Shown: in pieces, positions 17,027-24,723 of the stretch | How positions within the stretch are numbered: position 1 is the first letter of the stretch | Layout of the letters: each line of letters begins with the position of its first letter | NCBI GenBank assembly: GCA_019239835.1 | Contig: JAFAZJ010000307.1 | Location: forward strand, 1 to 43,063 | Source of the DNA: Alphaproteobacteria bacterium | GTDB taxonomy: Bacteria; Pseudomonadota; Alphaproteobacteria; Reyranellales; Reyranellaceae | Direction: 5' to 3' | Length of the DNA: 43,063 nt | Notes under the pieces: generated by a model | The model's input: only the letters and a program-made list of their open reading frames with translations | Database searches by the model: none | Told to the model about the DNA's origin: nothing | Made by a program: the position numbers and the translations under genes

Positions 17027-18004
17027 CTAAACAATCTGGTTCTTCAGATTGGTTTCACCGCGATATAGCCGGTCGAGGTTTTCCATCAGCAGGTCGAGCA
17101 CGTTGTCCTCGTACTTGCGCGTCTCGCCGGCGGTGTGCGGTGTCACCAGTACCTGCGGCATGGTCCACAGCGGCGAGGCTTCGGGCAGCGGCTCCTCGAC
17201 CGTGACGTCGAGCCCGGCACCGGCGATCTGGCCAGCGTTGAGCGCGGCGATCAGCGCCGGCTCGTCGACTACCTTGCCGCGCGCGACGTTGATCAGGAAC
17301 GCCGATGGCTTCATCGCCTTCAGCGCCGCGGCGTTGATCAGCTTCTCGGTCTGCGGGGTGAGCGGACAGGTCAGCGCCACGTAGTCGGCTCTAGGCAGCA
17401 CATCGAGCAGCTTGCTGTCGGCCACCACCTCGTGCGCTGCCTCCGCACCCTTCGACGGATCGCGCTTGGTGCCGATGACGTGCATGTCGAAGGCCTTGGC
17501 CAACGTCGCCAGCCGGCTGCCGATGCGGCCCATGCCGACGATCACCAGGGTCTTGCCCCCGAGCTCGTCCTCGCGCTTGGTGAGGTCGCCGATCATGCCG
17601 CGCCACAGCTTGCGGTGCTGGTTATCACGCCCGAGATGCAGCTGGCGCGACATGGCGAGGATCAGCGAGATCGCATGCTCGGCCACCGCGCGCTCGTTCG
17701 AGCCCTGGGCGCTGGCCAGGCGCACGCCCTTGGCGCGCAGCGCATCCTTGTCGTACTGGTCGACGCCGGCGCTGATCGACTGGATGAAACGCAGCTTGCC
17801 GGCCTTGGGCAGCAGATCGTTGCGCCACATGCCCGATACCACCACGACATCGGCGTTGGGAATCGCCGCCTCGTAGTCCTCGCGGGTACGAACCTCGACG
17901 AACTTGATGTTGCTGCCGCGTGCGGCATGTCGGTCGCCCATGCGGTAGGCGACATGGGCGAACAGGATCGACAGCGCCTCGCGCGCCGGCAGGCCATTGG
18001 ACAT
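17027..18004 (-). CDS. D-2-hydroxyacid dehydrogenase, NAD(P)-dependent
   Basis: Reduces 2-keto acids to D-2-hydroxy acids or the reverse; cytoplasmic. 325 residues from the ATG at 18004 (MSNGLPAREAL), which has GGGGAG nine bases upstream; an in-frame ATG at 18028 with AGGA upstream is also possible. The Rossmann motif GMGRIG (about 155) and the catalytic triad in NVARGKVVDE (Arg), DVTVEEPLP (Glu) and TPHTAG (His, about 288) are all intact. The substrate could be glyoxylate, hydroxypyruvate or another acid. It is divergent from the EEP-family gene. A dispersed repeat begins 13 bases after the stop. Confidence 0.9.
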   Translation of the reverse strand: MSNGLPAREALSILFAHVAYRMGDRHAARGSNIKFVEVRTREDYEAAIPNADVVVVSGMWRNDLLPKAGKLRFIQSISAGVDQYDKDALRAKGVRLASAQGSNERAVAEHAISLILAMSRQLHLGRDNQHRKLWRGMIGDLTKREDELGGKTLVIVGMGRIGSRLATLAKAFDMHVIGTKRDPSKGAEAAHEVVADSKLLDVLPRADYVALTCPLTPQTEKLINAAALKAMKPSAFLINVARGKVVDEPALIAALNAGQIAGAGLDVTVEEPLPEASPLWTMPQVLVTPHTAGETRKYEDNVLDLLMENLDRLYRGETNLKNQIV

Positions 18005-18042
18005 TACTGGTGACTCCCCTTCCCTCATCGGGTTTCCTGCCG

Positions 18043-18768
18043 ATGATGCGGATCGTCGCGTGGAACTGCAACATGGCGCTGGAGCGCAAGATCGAGGCCC
18101 TGCTCGACCTGCGGCCGGATATCGCCGTGATCAGCGAGTGCGCCCAGCCCGACCTGCTGCGCGCCCGCTCGAGCCGCGACTGGCTGCCGGCCGACCCGAT
18201 CTGGATCGGCCGCAACCCGCACAAGGGCCTCGCGGTGTTCGCCTTCAACGACTACACCGCCCGCCTCGCCGAGGCCTACGATCCGCATCTGCGCTATCTC
18301 GCGCCGGTCCACGTCGACGGACCGACGCCCTGCACCCTTCTGGCGGCCTGGGTCCATTCCGGTGGCTTGCGCAAATACCGCCTCGGTCCGCTGCGCCGCG
18401 CGCTCAGCCGCTATCGCGCACTGCTGTCCGCGGCGCCCACCATCGTCGCCGGCGACCTCAACCACAACGTGATCTGGGACAAGCCAGGCTGGCGCGGCAA
18501 CCACGCAACATCGGTGCGGCTGATGGGCGAGCTCGGCCTGGTCAGCGCCTATCACGCGGTGCGCGGCGAGGCGCACGGCCGGGAAACCACGCCCACCATC
18601 TACTGGCGCGACCGTACCCGCGACGGGCCGACCTACCACATCGACTATGTCTTCCTGCCGCAGCCCTGGGTCAGCCGGATCTCCTCTCTCGATGTCGGCG
18701 CGTTCGAGCCATGGTGTGGTGCTGGATTGAGCGACCACGTCCCGGTGATCGTCGACGTCGCGCCGTGA
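18043..18768 (+). CDS. Endonuclease/exonuclease/phosphatase family protein
   Basis: Metal-dependent phosphodiesterase fold (DNase I/APE1-like), 241 residues, no signal peptide. Family motifs in order: MRIVAWNCN at the start, the metal-binding Glu in AVISECAQ, VAGDLNHN (Asp and Asn), and HIDYVFLP with the terminal SDHVPVIVD (Asp-His pair). The natural substrate (nucleic acid, lipid or sugar phosphate) cannot be told from motifs. The open frame extends to 17920, but the upstream part is antisense to the hydroxyacid dehydrogenase. The ATG at 18043 (or the next codon, 18046) begins the conserved core, and no strong ribosome site is seen. Confidence 0.84.
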   Translation: MMRIVAWNCNMALERKIEALLDLRPDIAVISECAQPDLLRARSSRDWLPADPIWIGRNPHKGLAVFAFNDYTARLAEAYDPHLRYLAPVHVDGPTPCTLLAAWVHSGGLRKYRLGPLRRALSRYRALLSAAPTIVAGDLNHNVIWDKPGWRGNHATSVRLMGELGLVSAYHAVRGEAHGRETTPTIYWRDRTRDGPTYHIDYVFLPQPWVSRISSLDVGAFEPWCGAGLSDHVPVIVDVAP

Positions 18769-18809
18769 GGAATTGCGTCGCTGCCTGTTGGGAGCTATAG
18801 CGCGCGGCC

Positions 18810-19664
18810 ATGGCTCCTCGTCCTCATGATCGTGGCGGTCGCCGCCCGTCCCGTGTGCCCGAACCGCGCGTCTTCGAGCGCGAGCGGGGCGGCGCGCCGG
18901 GTGGCGGTCAGGTCTGGCTCTATGGCCGTCACCCTGTGGTGGCGGCGCTGGCAAACCCGCAGCGCCGCGTCTTCCGCGTGCTGGCGACGGCCGAAGCGGC
19001 ACAGCGCCTGCAGGAGGATTTGGCCAAGTTCGACCTGAAGGGCCGCGCCGTGCCGCAGCCGGAGATCGTACCGCGCGAGCGCATCGGCTCGCACTTGCCC
19101 TCCGGCGCGGTGCACCAGGGCCTGCTGGCGGCGGTGGGCACCCTGCCCGAGCCGACCCTGGACGACATCCTCGCGCGCGGTGGCGAGAAGGCCGTGGTCG
19201 TGGCGCTCGACCAGGTCACCGACCCGCACAATGTCGGCGCCATCCTGCGCTCGGCCGAGGCCTTTGGCGCGTCGGGCGTGCTGGTAACCGAGCGCAATGC
19301 GCCGGACGAGACCGGCACCCTCGCCAAGGCTGCATCAGGCGCGCTGGAGCGCGTGCCGCTGATGCGCGCCACCAACCTCGCGCGTACCCTGCGCGAGCTG
19401 AAGGAGGCCGGGTTCTGGGTGATCGGCCTGGACGAGCGCGGCAACCAGAGCCTGGCGGCGGCCAAGCACGACGGTCGTATCGTGCTGGTGATGGGCGCCG
19501 AGGGCGAAGGCCTGCGCCGTCTGACCCTGGAGCATTGCGACCTGCTGGCCCGCCTGCCGATGCGCGGCTCGATGCCCAGCCTCAACGTGTCGAATGCCAC
19601 CGCCGTGGCGCTCTACGAGCTGGCGCGCGACCGGCAGGACGGGTTGACGCTTGACTTCTTCTGA
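18810..19664 (+). CDS. rlmB: 23S rRNA (guanosine-2'-O-)-methyltransferase, RlmB/TrmH family
   Basis: SPOUT-class SAM-dependent 2'-O-methyltransferase; RlmB methylates G2251 of 23S rRNA in the peptidyl-transferase region. 284 residues. An N-terminal substrate-binding domain (WLYGRHPVVAAL) follows a basic tail of about 35 residues. The three SPOUT motifs are DPHNVGAILRSAEAFG (about 138), LVMGAEGEGL (about 226) and SLNVSNATAVALYE (about 256), which form the SAM-binding knot. The gene overlaps the start of the downstream acetyltransferase by 14 bases. Confidence 0.93.
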   Translation: MAPRPHDRGGRRPSRVPEPRVFERERGGAPGGGQVWLYGRHPVVAALANPQRRVFRVLATAEAAQRLQEDLAKFDLKGRAVPQPEIVPRERIGSHLPSGAVHQGLLAAVGTLPEPTLDDILARGGEKAVVVALDQVTDPHNVGAILRSAEAFGASGVLVTERNAPDETGTLAKAASGALERVPLMRATNLARTLRELKEAGFWVIGLDERGNQSLAAAKHDGRIVLVMGAEGEGLRRLTLEHCDLLARLPMRGSMPSLNVSNATAVALYELARDRQDGLTLDFF

Positions 19665-20148
19665 GCGTCCCACGATCCGCCCTGCCCGTCCGGACGACGC
19701 AGACGCGGTTGTGGCGCTGGCGCACGCACTTAGCGTCCACACCCAGGAGCCGACCGGCAACTTCACGCCTGAGGCCATGCGCGCCGCCGTGTTCGACGAT
19801 CCACGCGTGCGCATGCTGGTGGCGGAGGTCGGCGGCAAGGTCGTTGGCTACGCCATGTTCCACGACAGCTACGACACCGCGAATGCCGCGCGCGGCCTGT
19901 ACCTCAACGACATCATCGTCGATGAACGCGTGCGCGGCGACGGCGTGGCCCGCGCCCTGATGGCCGGCGTCGTGCGCGAGGCAAAGCGGCAGGGCGACGT
20001 CTTCGTCTGGTGGACGGCCAAGCCGACCAATGCCCGGGCACTGGCCTTCTACATGAAGCTCGGCGCCATCAACGTGCCTGCCGTGACGCATGCGATCTTC
20101 GGTCCGGCCTTCGACGCGCTGGCCGAAGAAACCGACGAGGCATCCTGA
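19651..20148 (+). CDS. GNAT family N-acetyltransferase
   Basis: Acetyl-CoA-dependent acetyltransferase of 165 residues. Core: IRPARPDDADAVVALA at the N-terminus, the strand GKVVGYAMFHD, LYLNDIIVDERVRGDGVARALM as the acetyl-CoA-binding motif (R-x-D-G-V-A in place of the usual Q/R-x-x-G-x-G/A), and NARALAFYMKLGA. The start is a TTG inside the end of rlmB, suggesting coupling. The acceptor substrate is unknown; diamine- or amino-acid-type acceptors are common for this layout. Confidence 0.85.
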   Translation: MTSSERPTIRPARPDDADAVVALAHALSVHTQEPTGNFTPEAMRAAVFDDPRVRMLVAEVGGKVVGYAMFHDSYDTANAARGLYLNDIIVDERVRGDGVARALMAGVVREAKRQGDVFVWWTAKPTNARALAFYMKLGAINVPAVTHAIFGPAFDALAEETDEAS

Positions 20149-20213
20149 AGGAAAGACGGCACAAGTGATCGCCCTGCGCTAACATCCGCTCGCATTCGGG
20201 GAGAGCGCTATTT

Positions 20214-21761
20214 ATGGGCCGCAAGATCCTGTTCATCACCACCGATCAGCAGCGTTACGACGCGCTGGGCTGCAACGGCGGCACGGTGGCGCGCACGCCT
20301 GTCGTCGATCGCTGGGCGGCCGAGGGCGTGCGCTTCACGCGCGGCCATGCGCAGGCGGTGGTCTGCATGCCGGCGCGCTCGACCATGATCACCGGGCAAT
20401 ACGTGCGCACGCATGGTGTGTGGATGAATGGCGTGCCGCTGCCGGAGGACTCGCCCAGCGTCGCGGCCTATCTCAAGGACAAGGCCGGCTACCGCACCGC
20501 GCTGATCGGCAAGGCGCATTTCGAGCCCTTTCTCGACCCCAAGGGACGGTTCTACGAGAACCGCATGGGCCGTGCGGGCGAGCATGGCCCGCATCGTGGC
20601 TTCGACCACATGGAGCTGGCCGCGCACGGCGCGCGCGGGCCGCTGCACTATCCGGTGTGGCTGGCGAAGAACCATCCGCAAACTGTCGACGGCTTCTACA
20701 ACGTGCTGAAGCTGCCTAGCCTCGAGCAGGATTCGGCCGGCGGCGGCGATACTGGCGCGATCCAGGTCAAGCACAACCCGGTCGACCGCGGCCTCTATCA
20801 CACCGACTGGGTGGCCGACCGCACCATCGCCTGGCTCGACTCGCTGCCGGCGGATTGCGACTGGTTCTGCTGGGTGAGCTTCCCCGACCCGCATCATCCC
20901 TGGGATCCGCCGCAATCCGAGATCGGCCGCCATCCGTGGCGGCAGGAGAAGCTGCCGGCGAACTGGCCGGCCGACCGCGCGGCGGCGCTGGCGATGATGG
21001 CCGACAAGCCCAGGCACTGGCGCGACTGGTACGAAGGCCGCACCGTGACCTGCTTCGAGGCGCCGCCGGATTTCGTGCCGGCGAACCTGAGCGCCGACCA
21101 GCTGCGCGAGATCAACGCGCTGACCCATGTCGAGAACGAGCTGATCGATGAGGCCTGCGGGCGGGTGTGGGACGCCGTTGCGCGGCGCGGCTGGGCCGAC
21201 GACACCGACGTGCTTTTCACCACCGACCACGGCGAGCTGCAGGGCGATTTCGGCCTGCTGTTCAAGGGCCCCTACCACGTCGATGCGCTGATGCGTCTGC
21301 CGTTCATCTGGAAGCCGGCGAAGAACGCAGGCGTTGCGTCAGGCGTGGTCGACCAGCCGGTGGGCCAGGTCGATCTCGCGCCGACCTTCTGCGTCATTGC
21401 CGGCCTCGACGTGCCGGCGTGGATGCAAGGCAAGCCGCTACCGCAAAGCACCGTGCAGGCCGACATTCAGAAGCGCGAACGTGTCATCACCGAGTGGGAC
21501 AGCGTCTTCAAGGGCACCAGTCTGCACCTGCGCACGATCTATCGCGACGGCCTGGTGTGCACGGTCTATGAGAAGAGCTCTCTGTACGACGGCGACGGTT
21601 CGGTGGGCGAGCTCTACGACTGCGCCAACGATCCGCTGCAGCGGCGCAACCTCTGGCACGAGCCGGCCTGGCAGGCGCGCAAGAAGGATCTGGTCGCCGA
21701 TCTCTACGCCAACCTGCCGGCCGAGCGTTCACCCAAGCTGGAAGCCGTGGCGAGCGTTTGA
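20214..21761 (+). CDS. Sulfatase (formylglycine-dependent)
   Basis: Alkaline phosphatase superfamily sulfatase, 515 residues, no signal peptide, so probably cytoplasmic. The formylglycine motif C-x-P-x-R is present as CMPARS with Cys51. Metal and active-site residues sit in ITTDQQRYD (Asp11), GKAHF and TTDHGELQGD (about 337). The Cys form needs an FGE-type maturase, which is not in this window. Choline-sulfate, aryl-sulfate or phosphonate-monoester substrates are possible. Start ATG with GGGGAGAGCG upstream. It is followed 15 bases later by aroQ. Confidence 0.92.
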   Translation: MGRKILFITTDQQRYDALGCNGGTVARTPVVDRWAAEGVRFTRGHAQAVVCMPARSTMITGQYVRTHGVWMNGVPLPEDSPSVAAYLKDKAGYRTALIGKAHFEPFLDPKGRFYENRMGRAGEHGPHRGFDHMELAAHGARGPLHYPVWLAKNHPQTVDGFYNVLKLPSLEQDSAGGGDTGAIQVKHNPVDRGLYHTDWVADRTIAWLDSLPADCDWFCWVSFPDPHHPWDPPQSEIGRHPWRQEKLPANWPADRAAALAMMADKPRHWRDWYEGRTVTCFEAPPDFVPANLSADQLREINALTHVENELIDEACGRVWDAVARRGWADDTDVLFTTDHGELQGDFGLLFKGPYHVDALMRLPFIWKPAKNAGVASGVVDQPVGQVDLAPTFCVIAGLDVPAWMQGKPLPQSTVQADIQKRERVITEWDSVFKGTSLHLRTIYRDGLVCTVYEKSSLYDGDGSVGELYDCANDPLQRRNLWHEPAWQARKKDLVADLYANLPAERSPKLEAVASV

Positions 21762-21776
21762 ACGAGGAGAGTTGCC

Positions 21777-22256
21777 ATGGCGCGCCTGATGATCATCAAC
21801 GGGCCCAACCTGAACATGCTGGGCGTGCGCGAGCCGCACATCTACGGCACGACGACCCTGGCCACGATCGAGGCGAGTTGTCGCGACTTTGCCCAGCAAC
21901 TGGGCGCGTCGCTCGCCTTCCACCAGTCCAACCACGAGGGCGCGATCGTCGACCTGCTGCAGTCCGCGCGCGAGAGCGCCGATGCTGTGATCATCAACCC
22001 CGCCGCCTACTCCTTCACCTCGATCGCCATCTACGATGCGATGAAGATCTTCGAGGGGCCGATCATCGAGGTGCACATCTCCAACATCCACGCCCGCGAC
22101 GAGCTACACCGCCATTCCAAGCTGTCGAGCGCCGTCACCGCGGTGATCGCTGGACTTGGTCCCTACGGCTACATCGTCGCCATGCAGGCTGCTGTCCGAT
22201 TGATAGGCAAATTGCCTGAATCATGGTCTGCGCCGCTGCGCACGGGGCCGCGCTGA
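21777..22256 (+). CDS. aroQ: Type II 3-dehydroquinate dehydratase (variant active site)
   Basis: Dehydrates 3-dehydroquinate to 3-dehydroshikimate, in shikimate synthesis or quinate breakdown; cytoplasmic dodecamer. 159 residues. NGPNLNMLGVREPHIYG supplies the catalytic Tyr23 and Arg18; HQSNHEG, INPAAY (Asn74) and EVHISNIHARDE (Glu98, His100, Arg107) follow. The residue six after Asn74 is Phe80, where M. tuberculosis AroQ and others have the substrate-binding His81 (SHTS or THTS becomes SFTS). This gene is not next to accB as aroQ often is; it lies in an operon with a sulfatase and a DUF4406-like gene. It may be a paralogue with altered specificity. Confidence 0.85.
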   Translation: MARLMIINGPNLNMLGVREPHIYGTTTLATIEASCRDFAQQLGASLAFHQSNHEGAIVDLLQSARESADAVIINPAAYSFTSIAIYDAMKIFEGPIIEVHISNIHARDELHRHSKLSSAVTAVIAGLGPYGYIVAMQAAVRLIGKLPESWSAPLRTGPR

Positions 22257-22618
22257 TGTCCGCTCTGATGATCCTGGTCGCGGGCCCCTACCGCTCCGGC
22301 ACCGGCGACGATCCGGTCAAGATCGCCGCCAATGTGCGTGCCATGATGGATACGGCACTCGAGCTGTTCCGCGCCGGACACCTGCCGGTGCTCGGCGAAT
22401 GGTACGCCCTGCCGCTGATCGAGCATGCCGGCTCGACCAGCATCGGCGATGCGGTATTCAACGAGATCTTCCATCCCGTCGCCCGCCGGCTGGTCGCCAA
22501 ATGCGATGCCTGCCTGCGCATTGGCGGTCCCTCGGCCGGCGCCGACGAGATGGTGGCTTTGGCGCGTGCCGCGGGTAGACAGGTGTTCTTTTCGTTGGGT
22601 GAGATTCCGTCCATCTGA
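22256..22618 (+). CDS. DUF4406-like / nucleoside 2-deoxyribosyltransferase-fold protein
   Basis: Small cytoplasmic protein of 120 residues from the ATG at 22256, which overlaps the aroQ stop (TGATG). MILVAGPYRSGTGDDP at the N-terminus, NVRAMMDTALELFRAGHLPVL in the middle and CDACLRIGGPSAGADEMVALA near the end match the layout of DUF4406 proteins, related to the nucleoside 2-deoxyribosyltransferase fold. The catalytic role is not established. It ends just before a GntR/HutC-like dyad. Confidence 0.7.
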   Translation: MSALMILVAGPYRSGTGDDPVKIAANVRAMMDTALELFRAGHLPVLGEWYALPLIEHAGSTSIGDAVFNEIFHPVARRLVAKCDACLRIGGPSAGADEMVALARAAGRQVFFSLGEIPSI

Positions 22619-22622
22619 CTTC

Positions 22623-22638
22623 ACTTGTCTGGACAAGT
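22623..22638. promoter_or_regulatory. GntR/HutC-type operator-like dyad
   Basis: ACTTGTC-TG-GACAAGT, two perfect 7-base arms around a 2-base centre. The shape closely resembles operators of the HutC branch of GntR regulators (T-x-G-T-x-x-A-C-x-A core). It sits 28 bases before the ATG of the acetyltransferase at 22666, suggesting control of that gene. No GntR gene is in the window. Confidence 0.5.
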
Positions 22639-22665
22639 TGGCATGGATCGTGCGACGCTGCGGTC

Positions 22666-23196
22666 ATGACCTCGCTGCCCACCGTGCGCGATTCGCGCGA
22701 CGACGACCTGCCCGCCATTACCGCGATCTACGGCTATCACGTGCGCTATGGCCTGGCCTCCTTCGAGGAGGAAGCGCCCTCGCTGGAGGAGATGGCCAGG
22801 CGCCGCGCCGGCTATCTCGAATCAGGCTATCCCTACATCGTCGCCGAGGCCGAGGGCCGCGTGCTGGGCTACGCCTATGTCAGCGCTTATCGGCCGCGGC
22901 CGGCGTATCGCTTCTCGGTCGAGAACTCGATCTACATCGACCACGAGGCTCGCCGCGGCGGCATCGGTTCGGCGCTGCTGCCGGTGCTGATCGAGCGTTG
23001 TAGCGCGCTGGGCTATCGCCAGATGGTCGCGGTGATCGGCGACAGCGCCAACACCGCCTCGATCGGCCTGCACGCCAAGTTCGGCTTCCGCGAGGTGGGC
23101 ACGTTGCGCTCGATCGGCTTCAAGCACGGCCGCTGGGTCGACTCGGTGCTGATGCAGCGCGCACTGGGCGATGGCGACGGCACCCTGCCGCGTTAG
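22666..23196 (+). CDS. GNAT acetyltransferase, phosphinothricin acetyltransferase-like
   Basis: 176-residue GNAT protein of the PAT/MnaT group, which acetylates methionine sulfone, sulfoximine or phosphinothricin analogues. Diagnostic segments are AITAIYGYHVRYGLASFEEE near the N-terminus, GYAYVSAYRPRPAYRFSVE in the middle, the acetyl-CoA loop RRGGIGSALLPVLIE, and VAVIGDSANTASIGLHAKFGF near the end. Probably detoxifies amino-acid analogues. A HutC-type dyad lies just upstream. Its TAG stop interlocks with the convergent aldolase TAA stop (23193-23196). Confidence 0.88.
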   Translation: MTSLPTVRDSRDDDLPAITAIYGYHVRYGLASFEEEAPSLEEMARRRAGYLESGYPYIVAEAEGRVLGYAYVSAYRPRPAYRFSVENSIYIDHEARRGGIGSALLPVLIERCSALGYRQMVAVIGDSANTASIGLHAKFGFREVGTLRSIGFKHGRWVDSVLMQRALGDGDGTLPR

Positions 23197-23825
23197 CGCT
23201 TCAGCAGCCGTGCCGCTGACGTGAGGATCTTCGCCCGCTTGGCGATGTCGGCCATGCTCATGTCGGGCTTGAACAGCGAAGAGCCGATGCCGAAGCCGTC
23301 GGCGCCCGCCTCCCAATAGGCCGGCAAGGTGCGATCGCTGACGCCGCCCACCGGCAGCATCAGCGTATCCTTGGGAAACACCGCCCGCATCGCCTTCAGC
23401 ACCGGCGGCGTCAGCATCTCGCCGGGAAACAGCTTCAGCCCGTGCGCGCCGGCCTTCAGGGCGGCGAATCCCTCGGACGGCGTGGCGATGCCCGGCAGGC
23501 AGATCAGGTTGCGCGCGCGGGCGTGGCGTACGATGTCGAGATCGGCATGCGGCATGACGATCAGCTTGCCGCCGGCCTCGGCGACGCGATCGACGTCGGC
23601 CGTCGTCATCACCGTGCCGGCGCCGATCATGTGGATGGGATGCGCCTTGGCCAGCCGCGCGATGCTCTCGAACGGCCGCGGCGAGTTCAGCGGCACCTCG
23701 AGGATGATGAAGCCGGCCTCGACCAGCACTTCGCCGATCGCCGGCGCCTCCGCCGGCGAGATACCGCGCAGGATGGCGATCAGGGGGCACTTCGCCAGGG
23801 CGGCGCGCAGGGCTTCGGTCGACAT
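23193..23825 (-). CDS. dgoA: 2-dehydro-3-deoxy-6-phosphogalactonate aldolase
   Basis: Class I aldolase that splits KDPGal into pyruvate and glyceraldehyde-3-phosphate in the De Ley-Doudoroff galactonate route. 210 residues. PLIAILRGISPAEA, EVPLNSPRPFESI (Glu43) and GAGTV precede the Schiff-base lysine in GLKLFPGE (Lys131). PVGGVSDRTLPAYWEAGADGFGIGS binds the phosphate. It is the last gene of a minus-strand operon, directly behind dgoK with a 1-base gap, which supports KDPGal rather than KDPG as substrate. Confidence 0.9.
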   Translation of the reverse strand: MSTEALRAALAKCPLIAILRGISPAEAPAIGEVLVEAGFIILEVPLNSPRPFESIARLAKAHPIHMIGAGTVMTTADVDRVAEAGGKLIVMPHADLDIVRHARARNLICLPGIATPSEGFAALKAGAHGLKLFPGEMLTPPVLKAMRAVFPKDTLMLPVGGVSDRTLPAYWEAGADGFGIGSSLFKPDMSMADIAKRAKILTSAARLLKR

Positions 23826-23826
23826 G

Positions 23827-24723
23827 TCAGGCGATCATGCCGGCGGCGCGCGCAATACGCCACAACCCGCGCGGCGTGACGTCCTCATCGGCGATCCGCG
23901 CCGCGATCCCCTGCGCCGCCAACACGCGATGGTAAGCGGCGCACAGTGGCCGAGCACCGATCAAGATCGGCGAGGCGGCGGCCTCCCGATGCAGCGCCGC
24001 GGCGATCTCCGCGCCGATCAGCAGCCCCGAGAGATAGCTCGGCGAATCGGTGGCCGGAAGGCGCTCGAACAGGCCCAACGCCCGCACTTCGAACAGCCGA
24101 TGCAGCAGGTCATCACCGTGATTGAGGCCGACCTCGGCACCAGCCTCAAAGGCCGCGGCATTGAGATCAGGCATCGCATCCGACGCCATCAGCCGCCCGA
24201 GGATCGAGTGCTGACGCAGCACGGCGAAGATCTCGCCGGTCATGTAGGTGGCGAACGACACGATGCGCCCCGACGCCACCCGCGCCCACTTGCTGTGCGT
24301 GCCAGGAAGGATGAACAGGCCCGACGCATCATCGGCGTCGAGCGCGCCGAAGATCTGAGTCTCCTCGCCACGCATCACATCGGGGGCGAGACCGGGCACC
24401 TGCCAGGCGAATCCGGGCACGATGCGCAGCGCGTTGTCAGGTGTCGCGCGCAAGCCCGGCGAGAGATCGACGAAGCCACCCGGGCAATTTACATAGGGTG
24501 CTTCGAGCCAACCCTGCTTGCTGCCGATCATGCCCGACGCGATCGACGGCAGGCTCGGCCAACCGGAGACGAAGCTGCGATGCGCGCCGGCAAAGTCGTT
24601 GCCAGTTACCGCGAGGATGCCCGGCCCGCCGGCGCGGCGATCGAGGATCGTGCCATCGCCGTCGATCAGCCAGCCGCGTAGAGAACTCGTGCCCCAGTCG
24701 AGGGCGATCAGCGCGGCGCTCAC
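23827..24723 (-). CDS. dgoK: 2-dehydro-3-deoxygalactonokinase
   Basis: Phosphorylates 2-keto-3-deoxygalactonate at C6, feeding the DgoA aldolase that follows. 298 residues. The ATP-binding start ALIALDWGTSSLRGWLID, then GMIGSKQGW, the glycine-rich IFGALDADDASGLFILPGTHSKW and LSGLLIGAEIAAAL are typical of DgoK. The start is a GTG at 24723, immediately before the stop of the PrpF-like gene, with GGAG inside that gene, so translation is coupled. Confidence 0.92.
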   Translation of the reverse strand: MSAALIALDWGTSSLRGWLIDGDGTILDRRAGGPGILAVTGNDFAGAHRSFVSGWPSLPSIASGMIGSKQGWLEAPYVNCPGGFVDLSPGLRATPDNALRIVPGFAWQVPGLAPDVMRGEETQIFGALDADDASGLFILPGTHSKWARVASGRIVSFATYMTGEIFAVLRQHSILGRLMASDAMPDLNAAAFEAGAEVGLNHGDDLLHRLFEVRALGLFERLPATDSPSYLSGLLIGAEIAAALHREAAASPILIGARPLCAAYHRVLAAQGIAARIADEDVTPRGLWRIARAAGMIA

